Shown piece by piece: positions 9,212-17,147 of a stretch of 41,761 nt of DNA. The notes beneath the pieces were generated by a model. The model was not told the origin of the DNA and did not search any database. It was given only the letters and a program-made list of their open reading frames with translations. The stretch spans positions 1 to 41,761 of the forward strand of contig NZ_JASJOE010000033.1 in the NCBI RefSeq assembly GCF_030163755.1, written 5' to 3'. The position numbers and the translations under genes were made by a program. How positions within the stretch are numbered: position 1 is the first letter of the stretch; each line of letters begins with the position of its first letter. The stretch comes from Roseicyclus amphidinii. Lineage in GTDB: Bacteria > Pseudomonadota > Alphaproteobacteria > Rhodobacterales > Rhodobacteraceae.

Positions 9212-9258
9212 AAGCGCCTCGACCCCGGTTGGCGGAGCGACGTTTGCGTGATAGCGAA

Positions 9259-9269
9259 TTGACAAGTTG
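9259..9269 (+). promoter_or_regulatory. TTGACAAGTTG element upstream of the kinase
   Basis: The 90 bp between the dehydrogenase and the kinase contains TTGACAAGTTG about 33 bp before the kinase ATG. Its TGACAAG core also occurs, on the opposite strand, in the promoter region of the DHDPS/pdxA2 operon (13002-13011). It could be a -35 element or a binding site for the locus regulator. No good -10 follows, so this is tentative. Confidence 0.3.
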
Positions 9270-9301
9270 CAGATTTGTGAATGCCGCTCCGGCACACGGC
9301 C

Positions 9302-10354
9302 ATGCCAGATATCGTCCTGATCGCCGATGACCTGACCGGCGCGCTCGACAGCGCCGTCGCGTTCCGCCTGCGCGGGGCCAGCGCGGTCGTCGCCTGCGCG
9401 CCGGAGGCAGCCCAACGGGCATGGCAAAGCGGCGCGGAGGTGGTTGCCGTCTCCACCAACACCCGCGAGCGCAGCGCCGCCGAGGCCGACGCCTGTCTGC
9501 GTGGCCTCCTCGGCAGGCTTGCGGGGTTCAGGGGCCTCTTGATCAAGAAGATCGACAGCCGCCTGAAGGGCAACATCGCGGCCGAACTCGCGCCCCTGGC
9601 CGGGCTGCGCGGAGGGATGTTCGTATGTCCTGCCATCCCGCGCCTCGGGCGCAGGGTGAACCGCGGCGCAGTGACTGGCGTCGGGCTGGAGACCCCCATC
9701 GAGATCGCGCCAAGGCTGGGTGCCCTGACCGATGCCGCGCAGATCCCCGACATCACGACCGACGCCGAGCTGGACGCCTGTCTTGCCGCCTGCGACGCCG
9801 ACACGCTTTTCGTCGGCGCGGCGGGCCTTGCCGAGGCGCTGGCGCGGCGGATCTACCGGCGTGCCGTGCAGCCGCCGAGCCGGATCGGCGCACCCTGCCT
9901 CGTCGCCATCGGCTCGCGCGACCCCGCAACGGAACGGCAGATCGCCGATCTGCAAGACATGCCGCTGCTGGCAGCGCCGAACGGGGACGTGCCTGGCGGC
10001 CTGATCTGCGCGGGGACGATCCTGCGCATGACGCCGGGCCCGACGGCCTGTCCCGACGCGGACGCGGCCGAGCACTTCGCCCGCGGCGTGGCCCGCGCCG
10101 TGGCCGAGGCGCGCCCGGCGAGCCTTCTGGCCTGCGGCGGGGAAACGGCCCGCGCGATCCTGGGGCATTTAGGCGTGGATCTGCTGCAACTGGAGGGCGA
10201 ATGCGCGCCGGGTGTGCCCACCGCGCGCGCGCTGGACAGGGCCGGGGATCTGCAGATCGTCACGAAATCGGGCGGGTTCGGCGAGGCGGACTTGCTGTCG
10301 CGCATCTTGCCGCCCAAACTGCGGGCCGTATCAAGGGGGGCCGCGTCGCCGTGA
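9302..10354 (+). CDS. Four-carbon acid sugar kinase (DUF1537 family)
   Basis: I chose the ATG at 9302, which gives the family N-terminus MPDIVLIADDLTGALDSA; an in-frame start at 9281 adds seven non-conserved residues. Other family marks are KKIDSRLKGNIAAEL, CPAIPRLGRRVNRG, FVGAAGLAEALA and the C-terminal nucleotide-binding part GGETARAILG...ECAPGVP...VTKSGGFGEADLL. The family (OtnK/DtnK) phosphorylates threonate- or erythronate-type acids to the 4-phosphates, the substrates of PdxA2, which is encoded nearby. At 350 residues it is shorter than the usual 400-430, so an in-frame loss in the middle cannot be excluded given the decay of its neighbours. Its stop overlaps the GTG of the regulator by 4 nt. 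Confidence 0.85.
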   Translation: MPDIVLIADDLTGALDSAVAFRLRGASAVVACAPEAAQRAWQSGAEVVAVSTNTRERSAAEADACLRGLLGRLAGFRGLLIKKIDSRLKGNIAAELAPLAGLRGGMFVCPAIPRLGRRVNRGAVTGVGLETPIEIAPRLGALTDAAQIPDITTDAELDACLAACDADTLFVGAAGLAEALARRIYRRAVQPPSRIGAPCLVAIGSRDPATERQIADLQDMPLLAAPNGDVPGGLICAGTILRMTPGPTACPDADAAEHFARGVARAVAEARPASLLACGGETARAILGHLGVDLLQLEGECAPGVPTARALDRAGDLQIVTKSGGFGEADLLSRILPPKLRAVSRGAASP

Positions 10355-11070
10355 CCGAACAGAAGACCAGGAAGCGCGGAAATCTGGCCGATCGCGTCTA
10401 CCACACCTTGTTGAGCCGGATCTCCCACTGAGACTACCAGACCAGCCAACGCCTTCCGCCCGAGGGCAAGCTGGCCGAGGAATTCGGCGTATCGCGCCCC
10501 GTGCTGCGCACCGCCATGGAAAAGCTGCGCGACGAGGGCCTGCTGTATTCGCGCCAGGGGGCCGGGCATTACGTCATGGCGCCGCCTGCCTCGCCGGTCG
10601 GGTTTTCCCGCGTCGAAAGCATCGCCGACGTGCAGAGGTGTTACGAATATCGCCTGACGATCGAGGCGCGCGCCGCCGCGCTTGCCGCCGAACGGCACAA
10701 TCCCGCGGCCCTCCAGCGGATCGAGGAGTCGCTGGAGCTGCTGCGCGCGGCAACGGGCTCCCATCAGCACCGGGAGGATGCGAATTTCTCGTTCCACCTC
10801 GGGATCGCGGCCGCATCGAACAACGATTATTTCGAGGCCTCGTCGCGCGCGCTGCGCGAGCACATCCATGTCGGCATGAAGATGCATGGTCAGGCGCTGA
10901 TGAGCACGGGAACCCGCGAACTGACCGTGGTGTTCGAAGAGCATACCAACATCTTCCAGGCCATCCGCAACCGCGACAGCGCGCTGGCGCACGATCTGAT
11001 GTTCGGCCATCTCGCACACTCGCAAGCGCGGCTCTTCGGAGGCGGAGGGCTGGACCTTCGGATGAAGTGA
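10351..11070 (+). pseudogene. GntR/FadR-type regulator interrupted by a nonsense codon
   Basis: A GTG at 10351 overlaps the kinase stop and starts a winged-helix domain (LADRVYHTLLSRISH), then meets TGA at 10429-10431. The frame continues with YQTSQRLPPEGKLAEEFGVSRP, the core of a GntR HTH, and then a complete FCD ligand-binding domain with the expected metal-site residues (DANFSFH, FEEHTNIF, HLAHS). The stop sits where the family usually has Gly (I-x-x-G-x-Y), so a GGA-to-TGA change is the simplest explanation. Reinitiation inside the HTH would not give a DNA-binding protein. It was probably the local repressor, binding a sugar acid; its loss would leave the surviving genes unregulated. Confidence 0.85.
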
Positions 11071-11074
11071 CCGC

Positions 11075-12055
11075 TCAGCGCGGGTTCGTTGCCAGCCGCC
11101 GGCCATAGGCCAGCGCCGACAGCATGTTCACATGGTTCGCGCGCCCCGTCCCCGCGATGTCGAAGGCGGTGCCGTGATCCACGGAACAGCGGTCGATGGG
11201 CAGGCCGAGCGAGACGTTCACCGCCGTGTCGAAAGCGATCAGCTTGATCGGGATATGCCCCTGGTCGTGATATTGGGCGATCACCAGGTCGAAACCGCCG
11301 GTATGGGCCCGATAGTAGACCGTATCGGCCGAGATCGGGCCGGTGACGTCGATGCCTTCGGCCCGCGCCGCATCGACGGCGGGACGAACCTGGGCATCGT
11401 CCTCGGTGCCGAACAGTCCGTTCTCACCGCAATGGGGATTGATGCCCGCGACGGCGATACGCGGGTGTTCGACACCAAGGCGGCGAAAATGGGCGTGGCC
11501 CTTGCGGATCGTCTCGAGCACACGCTCGGGCGTGGCGCGGCCGATGGCGTCCTTGAGCGAGACATGGGTGGAGACATGCAGGACGTTGAGGGTTGGCGAG
11601 GCGAGCAGCATCCACGATGACCTCGAGCCGGTCAGGTGGGCGAGCATCCCGGTATGGCCGTCGTAATGGTGCCCGGCGCTATTGAGCGCCTCCTTGTTGA
11701 TCGGGGCAGTGACGATGCACGCGGCCTCCCCCGCCGCGATCAGGGCGACGGCGCGTTCGATATAGCGAAACGACGCCTCGCCACAGGCATCCGACAACAC
11801 GCCGAACCGACCGGGAAGGTCGGCGACCGGGACGTGGTGAACCGCCAGCGCACCCGGCGCGGGCGCATCCACATCCGCCTCGACCAGGTCGAGCGCGACA
11901 CCGCACACCGAAACCGCGCGGCGCAACGTGTCCATGTCGCCGACAACCGCATGGCGCGCACGATCGGCAAAAGGCACCTCTGCCAGCGCCTTGACCGTCA
12001 CCTCCGCCCCGACACCCGAGGGGTCGCCCATCGTGACCAGAATTCGATCTTTCAT
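11075..12055 (-). CDS. pdxA2: PdxA2-type 4-phospho-D-threonate/erythronate dehydrogenase
   Basis: This 326-residue member of the PdxA family has [10 protein letters not shown] near the N-terminus and [13 protein letters not shown] followed by [12 protein letters not shown]. Further on are the His-containing [21 protein letters not shown] and [11 protein letters not shown] (metal-binding His), and the C-terminal [21 protein letters not shown]. PdxA enzymes oxidise 4-phospho-hydroxythreonine. The PdxA2 subgroup, found beside DUF1537 kinases, oxidatively decarboxylates 4-phospho-threonate or -erythronate to dihydroxyacetone phosphate. The context here (kinase, FCD regulator) supports PdxA2 rather than vitamin B6 synthesis. 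It lies 30 bp downstream of the DHDPS pseudogene in the same direction, and its 3' end almost meets the regulator (convergent, 4 bp gap). No lesion is visible. Confidence 0.87.
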   Translation of the reverse strand: MKDRILVTMGDPSGVGAEVTVKALAEVPFADRARHAVVGDMDTLRRAVSVCGVALDLVEADVDAPAPGALAVHHVPVADLPGRFGVLSDACGEASFRYIERAVALIAAGEAACIVTAPINKEALNSAGHHYDGHTGMLAHLTGSRSSWMLLASPTLNVLHVSTHVSLKDAIGRATPERVLETIRKGHAHFRRLGVEHPRIAVAGINPHCGENGLFGTEDDAQVRPAVDAARAEGIDVTGPISADTVYYRAHTGGFDLVIAQYHDQGHIPIKLIAFDTAVNVSLGLPIDRCSVDHGTAFDIAGTGRANHVNMLSALAYGRRLATNPR

Positions 12056-12085
12056 CGCACCCTCTTCGCGTTCCTGCTGCGCCGC

Positions 12086-12912
12086 TCAGCCCAACAGGCC
12101 ATATGAGCGCAAGATGGTGGCCAGTCGCGCGTCCTGACCCGGATCGGGCAGAAGAGCCGGTTGCCGGGACGCACCGACGGACGGATCCATGAGATACAGC
12201 GCGCGCTTGACCAGGGCAGGCGGATAGCCGAGCGCATAAAGTTCCTTGCGGAACCGGCCGTAGATGTCCTGCGCCGCGGCAGCGCCCGCTTCGTCACCGG
12301 CGTTGAAACAGGCAAGAATGCGGGCCAGCACGTCCGGCATGACATTGCCGAGCCCCGAAATGCAGCCCGCCGCCCCGTGTTGCAGGGACCAGTGAACAAG
12401 GTGATCGGGGCCGGAATACACCTCGAACGCCGCCGCGTCGCAGCCCACCTCGAGATAGGCGGCAAGCCTGCGTGCCGTCGCGGGTTCGATATGGTTCCGG
12501 GTGCGCGCGGGGATGTCATGGAGATAGATCGGCGTCGCCCCCGCATCGGCGACCGACGTGAAGTGCCGCTCCAGCCCGTCCTGCGTGACCTCGATGAAGA
12601 AGGGCGTGATGACCGCGATGCCGTCCACCCCGATCCGGTCGAATTCGCGCACCAGCAGAACCGTTTCGTAGGTCGCCGGCATTCCCGCATTGACGATGTC
12701 CCTCGCACGGCCCGCGACCTCTTCCACCACCTCGGCACAGAGCCGGACCTTCTCGTCAAGGGTCAAGGCGGAGAAATCGCCGTCGTGCCCGCGCACATGA
12801 TGTTGTTTCCGGCGGCGACCTGCCGACGGACCTGCGCGCGGGCGGCGGCGTAGTTGATCGTTTCATCATCATTGAAACATGTGACCAAGGCGACGAATGC
12901 GGAGCGCGTCAT
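12086..12912 (-). pseudogene. DHDPS/N-acetylneuraminate lyase-family gene, frameshifted and missing the Schiff-base lysine
   Basis: The start MTRSAFVALVTCFNDDETINY (ATG at 12912) is the normal N-terminus of class I aldolase-type lyases (DapA/NanA family). At about 12782 the conserved G-T-N-G motif is broken: one base seems lost, and the rest (GDFSALTLDEKVRL onward) is in another frame. In the second part YLHDIPARTRNHIEPATARRLA runs directly into YLEVGCDAAAFEVYSGPDHL. The intervening segment that carries the catalytic Lys (usually G-I/V-K-D-S) is absent, so a second, in-frame deletion removed the active site. The family cleaves or condenses 2-keto acids with pyruvate or semialdehydes; here it probably acted in the same sugar-acid route as PdxA2. 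Confidence 0.85.
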
Positions 12913-12997
12913 GGTGTTCGGACCTCGTTCGGGAGGAAGGCCAGCCTCAAGCGGCTGATGCCGTGGTGACGGTCCCACCCCGAATTTTCACTAAATT

Positions 12998-13012
12998 TTG
13001 TCATCTTGTCAT
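12998..13012. promoter_or_regulatory. Tandem TTGTCAT repeat upstream of the DHDPS/pdxA2 operon
   Basis: TTGTCAT occurs twice with one base between copies (12998-13004 and 13006-13012), inside the only AT-rich patch of this region and about 90 bp upstream of the operon's ATG. The reverse complement contains TGACAAGATG, nearly the same as TGACAAGTTG before the kinase gene. It is a candidate operator for the (now broken) GntR regulator. This rests on position and repetition only. Confidence 0.35.
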
Positions 13013-13479
13013 TCTTGATCGGATCGCCAGACCAAGACCACGACAAGAGCCAGTATTTTCGCATTTTTTACCACCGCTCGACAGGTGTGGGCACAGCAGA
13101 TGCCCAAGGATTTCAGCCGACACAAAACCAAATTTGCAATGGTCAGCCGCCCGTAGACCGGGTGCAAACCTGCGCGCGGAACAGGGCCGTACGACCGCGA
13201 TCGGCGACACCGGCCCAAGGGGGCGTGTCGACCCCGCTCGGGGGATGACCCCGGCAAGGCGACGTGCGTACCCCGACCGCTCTCTGCGCCCCGTAGGCTG
13301 CAAGACGGGATCACCGTGCCGGGATATCGTGCAAGCCCCCTTCGGCGGCGGGGTCCGGTCCAGAGCGGCTCTTCCGACGCGAAATCCACTTGTGCCGGGG
13401 CGGCCCGACGCGCGCCCGACGCCATGAACCACCCGCTCAGGCAGGGGACGCCGCCCCGATACAGGAGACGCCAAAGGCA

Positions 13480-13518
13480 TTGACAATGGTGTTCTCAGAC
13501 AACTGTTATTCGATAACA
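13480..13518 (+). promoter_or_regulatory. Candidate sigma-70 promoter with overlapping inverted repeat
   Basis: TTGACA at 13480-13485 is followed after 18 bp by TGTTAT at 13504-13509, a reasonable -35/-10 pair. The -10 is also the left arm of a perfect inverted repeat, TGTTAT-TCG-ATAACA (13504-13518), as expected for a repressor operator. The next gene on this strand starts at 13666, leaving an untranslated leader of about 145 nt. Confidence 0.4.
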
Positions 13519-13665
13519 CGGCGGCGATATGGGCTTTCGCCGTGGCGTCATTGCCTGACCCGGCCGAGGGGCGGCACAGGTCGGTCATCGGCTCACGGGG
13601 CAGCGCCTCGACACGCCGGAGCACGCCCCACCCGACAGCGCATGACGGCGCGGAAAGAGAGCAAG

Positions 13666-14208
13666 ATGACCCGATACCGACCCCACGAGATGCACGGCCT
13701 CCGGGCGACGCCACGCGCCGAAGGCACCCCCACCCTCTCAGGGTTCAAGACCCTCGTGGTCGCCGCGCTGGCCAGCCTTGCAGCCACGGGGTCGGTCTCC
13801 GCGCTGTCATGCATGCGTCCCACGGTCGAGAACGCCTATCAGCTGGCCGCCGAACGCGAGGAAGGGTTCGTCTTCGCCTACGGCACCCTGACGCGCAGCG
13901 GCCCCGACATCCCCGACCCCGCCGGGCCCGCGGAGGAAGGCGGCCGCACCGCCTACAGCTTTCCGGCCCGCTTCGACGGTCACCTTGCGACCCGCCGCGG
14001 TTTCACCGCACCGGCCGAGGTCGAGGTCACCGTGGAGGTGCAGTGCCTCTCCGTCTGGTGCGGCGCCGAGGTGCTCGACGATCCCGCGCTCTATGCCCTG
14101 CGCGTGGACGACGACCGCTATGCGCTGGAAGCGACCGTCTGCAACGACTTCGCCATCCGCATGCCCGACGCGGCGACCCTCGCGGCGCTGACGGACCTGC
14201 TGAACTGA
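13666..14208 (+). CDS. Small exported protein of unknown function
   Basis: This is a 180-residue protein. The ATG at 13666 follows a GAAAGAGAG ribosome site; an in-frame ATG at 13642 is possible. After a polar N-terminus comes a hydrophobic segment (FKTLVVAALASLAATGSVSA) with a likely signal-peptidase site before LSCMRP. The mature N-terminus (SCMRPTVENAYQLA) faintly recalls NTR/TIMP-like modules, which begin with a Cys motif and an OB-like fold, but this is not certain. Three further Cys (QCLSVWC, TVCND) could pair in disulfides. It is followed 135 bp later by the peptidoglycan-binding protein gene in the same direction. Confidence 0.72.
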   Translation: MTRYRPHEMHGLRATPRAEGTPTLSGFKTLVVAALASLAATGSVSALSCMRPTVENAYQLAAEREEGFVFAYGTLTRSGPDIPDPAGPAEEGGRTAYSFPARFDGHLATRRGFTAPAEVEVTVEVQCLSVWCGAEVLDDPALYALRVDDDRYALEATVCNDFAIRMPDAATLAALTDLLN

Positions 14209-14343
14209 CACGAGGGACGAAACGGCGGACAAAACGGACATCGCGCCCGCCACCGGCACGCAGGTCTGCAGCGTCCCTGCCCGGCCACATTCAACCACCC
14301 ACCGCACAAGCCACACGAAAAAACCAGAAGGGACAGGAAACCG

Positions 14344-15537
14344 ATGTTCAAGCTTGCCACCACAGCCATTCTCGCCACGGCGATCGGACTTGCCCCGGTG
14401 ACACGGGCCGAAGCCAACTCCCACAGCAACGAGGCGCTCGGTCTCCTCGTGGCCGGCGGCCTGCTGGCGCTCGCCCTGGCGGATGCAGCGCAGAGGGCCG
14501 ACGCGGGCCAGGGCGCGCCCGATGCCGAGCCAAGCCAGACCCAGGTGGTGATCGGCATCCAGACCGCACTCAACTATTTCGACTTCTCGGCCGGTCCGGT
14601 CGACGGCATCCCCGGCCGCGCCACCCGCGCCGCGATCCAGCGCTACCAGGGCGCGATGGGCTACCCGGTCGGCACCGGCAGCTTGCGCCAGCACGAGTTC
14701 GAGTTCCTGATGGAAGCCTACAACTGGGCGATGACCGGAGGCGCGGCGCAGACGGGCCTCAGCGGCGCGGCGCTGCTGATCGCCTACCGCGAGGGAGGGC
14801 TTTCGGGCGAGCCGCTGCCGCCCGTGGTGATCCCGCCGGTCGCAGACCTGCCCGTCGCCGAGTCCTTCACCGGCAGCTGGCAGACCGATCGCGGCCCCCT
14901 CAACCTCGTGCAATACATCGTCGGCAACCAGCGCTACGTGGTCGGCGATTTCGCCGGTCAGGGCGTGATCGCGGGCCGTGTCGTTGGCAATTGCGCCAGC
15001 GGGATCTTCACCGATGACGTGGCCAATCGCTACGGGGCCTTCCGCTTCCGCTTCGACGGCAACGAGCTGGACGGGGAATGGCGCTGGCCGGACAGCCTTG
15101 CCACCAACAGCTGGGACGGCAGCTATGGCGGGGACCAGATCACCTCGATGCGGAACTTCAGCGACGCCGGAAGCTTCCCGATCACGACGGGGCGCGGCGT
15201 GAACCCGCAGTCGGGTCTCTGGACGATCAACAACATGGCCTATGGCCAGATGCACGGCATGGTGGCCAGCAACATCTGGGTCGGCGATCTCAACCCCGGC
15301 GGCACGATGGTCGCGCTGTCCAATGACGGCATCACCTACCACGGCGTCATGATCGACGAAGGACGACCCAGCGATGTCTCCTTCACCTTGCAGGGCGGAC
15401 GCAACGGCCGCGGGGCCGTTGGCACCTACGCATTGCCCAACGGACGCGTGCTCGGGTTCGACATGACGCAGGTGCGGGACCGCGACATTCACGACGGCGG
15501 GCCGCGGCTTGGCAGCGAGCTGCTGCCCTGCCCCTGA
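14344..15537 (+). CDS. Exported protein with a peptidoglycan-binding domain
   Basis: This 397-residue protein has a signal peptide (FKLATTAILATAIGLAPV, cut near RAEA) and then a short Ala/Leu-rich helix. Residues about 70-120 fit a PG_binding_1 module (IQTALNYFDFSAGPVDGIPGRATRAAIQRYQ), with the typical G-x-x-G/A-x-x-T-R-A-A-I-x-x-Y/F-Q core. The C-terminal 200 residues are beta-rich, Gly/Asn/Trp-rich (FTGSWQTDRGPLNLVQY, DELDGEWRW-like, GSYGGDQI) and not assignable. It may be a carbohydrate-binding or lipocalin-like sandwich. It probably sits in the periplasm, bound to cell wall. A strong GC hairpin follows the stop. The domain call is good; the role is unknown. Confidence 0.8.
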   Translation: MFKLATTAILATAIGLAPVTRAEANSHSNEALGLLVAGGLLALALADAAQRADAGQGAPDAEPSQTQVVIGIQTALNYFDFSAGPVDGIPGRATRAAIQRYQGAMGYPVGTGSLRQHEFEFLMEAYNWAMTGGAAQTGLSGAALLIAYREGGLSGEPLPPVVIPPVADLPVAESFTGSWQTDRGPLNLVQYIVGNQRYVVGDFAGQGVIAGRVVGNCASGIFTDDVANRYGAFRFRFDGNELDGEWRWPDSLATNSWDGSYGGDQITSMRNFSDAGSFPITTGRGVNPQSGLWTINNMAYGQMHGMVASNIWVGDLNPGGTMVALSNDGITYHGVMIDEGRPSDVSFTLQGGRNGRGAVGTYALPNGRVLGFDMTQVRDRDIHDGGPRLGSELLPCP

Positions 15538-15562
15538 GCACGGTGCGACCGATGCCGTCCTG

Positions 15563-15587
15563 CAGGCCGCCCGGACCGGGCGGCCTG
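15563..15587 (+). terminator. GC-rich hairpin after the peptidoglycan-binding protein gene
   Basis: CAGGCCGCCCGG and its exact reverse complement are separated by one base, giving an 11-12 bp stem starting 25 bp past the stop codon. No T-run follows, so it may end transcription only partly or with Rho. It sits between two convergent genes and could serve both. Confidence 0.5.
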
Positions 15588-15810
15588 ATCTCCGTGGACG
15601 GCTCCAGCCGCTTGCGGCGCAACCGCGTCCGTGGCCGCCAGACATGATGGGGATCATCGGATCGGCGCTCGTCGGCCCACGGGGCGAGGCCGCGTTCCTC
15701 GTGATCGCGCGGCGGCCCGACGCCACGCCCCGCACGCGCCTGCATTAAGACCTGCGACACGGGCAGCGCAGCGTCCCGCCATGGCATCGAGCACCAACCG
15801 GGGCCAAGGT

Positions 15811-16983
15811 CTATGCGGCGGGTTTCGGGTTCATCCCCTCGTAGGTGATCAGGTCGGCCAGCTCCGGCGAGGTGAGGCTCAGCGACATCGGGCAGGAGAT
15901 ACCCGGCAGCACTTCCACGTCGTAAAGCTCGCCCACAGGGCCGTCGATGCGGAACCAGTCGACGCAGCTGCCGGTCTTCAGGTCGATGACCTGCACCCCG
16001 CACCAGGGCTCGCTGTCGGCCTTCTTCAGCCGGGCGTCCAGCTCCAGCCCCTCGAACCGCTGGTAGCGTGGCTTGGACAGGCCGACGAAGGCGAAGCCGC
16101 GGTGGAAGGACAGGCCGCGCAGGAAGCCGGGGCAGAAGGCCCGTGGCTCGAAGCGGCCCTTGCCTTTGTCCAATCCAGCAACGACACCCAGCTCGCCCGT
16201 GCCGGAGTTCAGCACCCACAACTCGCCGTTGTGCAGCCGCGGCGAGTGCGGCATCGACAGCCCCTCGCAGGCGATCTCGTTGCGGCGGATGTCGATGACA
16301 ACACCACCGTCCGCGCGCCGGTCGCGCCAGCCGTCGATCGTGTCCGAGCGGCTGACGGCGGTGGCATAGGCGGGCGTGTCGCCATCCATCGCCAGCCCGT
16401 TGAGGTGGCAGCGATCCTCGTTGACCAGCGCGCTGATGAAGGGCGGTCGCCAGACCGGCCTGAAACTGTGGCGGGCATCGGTGTTGGCGATGCAGTTGAA
16501 CCGGGTGTTGACGAAGACCGGCTCACCATCCGTGTCGAGGCCGATGTCATGGGCGTCCAGCGCCCCGGTGAAATGCGTGCGGCGCGGGACGAAACAGGCG
16601 TCGAACATGCCGTTCACCCGCTCATGCGGGGCAAGCACGTTCTCGAAGCGGATCACGTGGAAGCCGCCGGTCATGGTCAATTGGCCGTTGCGGTTGAAGC
16701 TCAGGCCCATGGGCTTGGGCTGCGCCGACTGGTGCAGATGCGCGCCGCCGCCCGGCTTGACGCCCAGCATGTAGAGCAGGCCCGACTGGTAGGAGGAGAA
16801 GGCGACAGAGAACGCGCCCTTGGCCATGCGCGGCACCAGCCCCGGCGACATGCTGTAGGAGACCGCGGCCTGACCGGTGTCGGGCTGCCCGATGCCAGTC
16901 TGCGCGCCGGCCTTGCTCGACTGGGCCCCATGCGCGTCGGCTTTGCCCTTGGCGGCCTCGGCGGCTGTCTTCTTTTCGGTCAT
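15811..16983 (-). CDS. TIGR03032-family protein
   Basis: This 390-residue protein has a low-complexity Lys/Ala-rich N-terminus (about 40 residues) and then a conserved beta-propeller-like body. It matches what I recall of TIGR03032 proteins: RRTHFTGALDAHDIG, VNTRFNCIAN, RPPFISALVNEDRCHLNGLA, DGWRDRRADGGVVIDI and SPRLHNGELWVLNSGTGELG. The family's biochemical role is not established. Members often sit near large repeat proteins or peptide-modification genes. No signal peptide is visible, so a cytoplasmic location is likely. It lies 164 bp downstream of the autotransporter gene in the same direction and may share its transcript. Confidence 0.8.
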   Translation of the reverse strand: MTEKKTAAEAAKGKADAHGAQSSKAGAQTGIGQPDTGQAAVSYSMSPGLVPRMAKGAFSVAFSSYQSGLLYMLGVKPGGGAHLHQSAQPKPMGLSFNRNGQLTMTGGFHVIRFENVLAPHERVNGMFDACFVPRRTHFTGALDAHDIGLDTDGEPVFVNTRFNCIANTDARHSFRPVWRPPFISALVNEDRCHLNGLAMDGDTPAYATAVSRSDTIDGWRDRRADGGVVIDIRRNEIACEGLSMPHSPRLHNGELWVLNSGTGELGVVAGLDKGKGRFEPRAFCPGFLRGLSFHRGFAFVGLSKPRYQRFEGLELDARLKKADSEPWCGVQVIDLKTGSCVDWFRIDGPVGELYDVEVLPGISCPMSLSLTSPELADLITYEGMNPKPAA

Positions 16984-17147
16984 CGGTTGTCTTCCTGAGC
17001 GTCATGCTGAACGGGCAACGTGTCGGGGTCCTCGCGCCGCGTGAGACGCCGGGTGTCGGGAAAGGCCGAACCCTCGTGCCCCAAGGTGCGCAAGGCGACG
17101 AAGATCGCCGCCTTGCATGGGTTGGGTCTGATGCCACTGGCGTGGGA

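Larger units (their letters stand above)
12913..13665. other. Gene-free stretch of 750 bp
   Basis: I find no supportable gene between the DHDPS pseudogene start and the secreted-protein gene. Long frames on both strands here lack family resemblance and a ribosome site. The part near 12985-13020 is AT-rich and likely holds the leftward promoter of the DHDPS/pdxA2 pair. The part near 13480-13518 holds a candidate rightward promoter with an inverted repeat. The middle (13140-13470) is featureless and could be worn-down coding sequence. Confidence 0.45.

Noticed and set aside
7994-10168. Long leftward open frame (over 700 codons) antisense to the dehydrogenase and kinase genes
   Set aside because: Its protein is rich in Arg, Gly, His and Gln without motifs. 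It is a GC-driven shadow of two genes with clear families.
10351-10431. Selenocysteine at the TGA of the GntR gene
   Set aside because: There is no reason for selenocysteine in a GntR HTH, the family has Gly at this place, and neighbours are also broken.
13001-13714. Leftward open frame in the 750 bp gap
   Set aside because: It has no recognisable family and no ribosome site, and runs through the candidate promoter and the start of the next gene.
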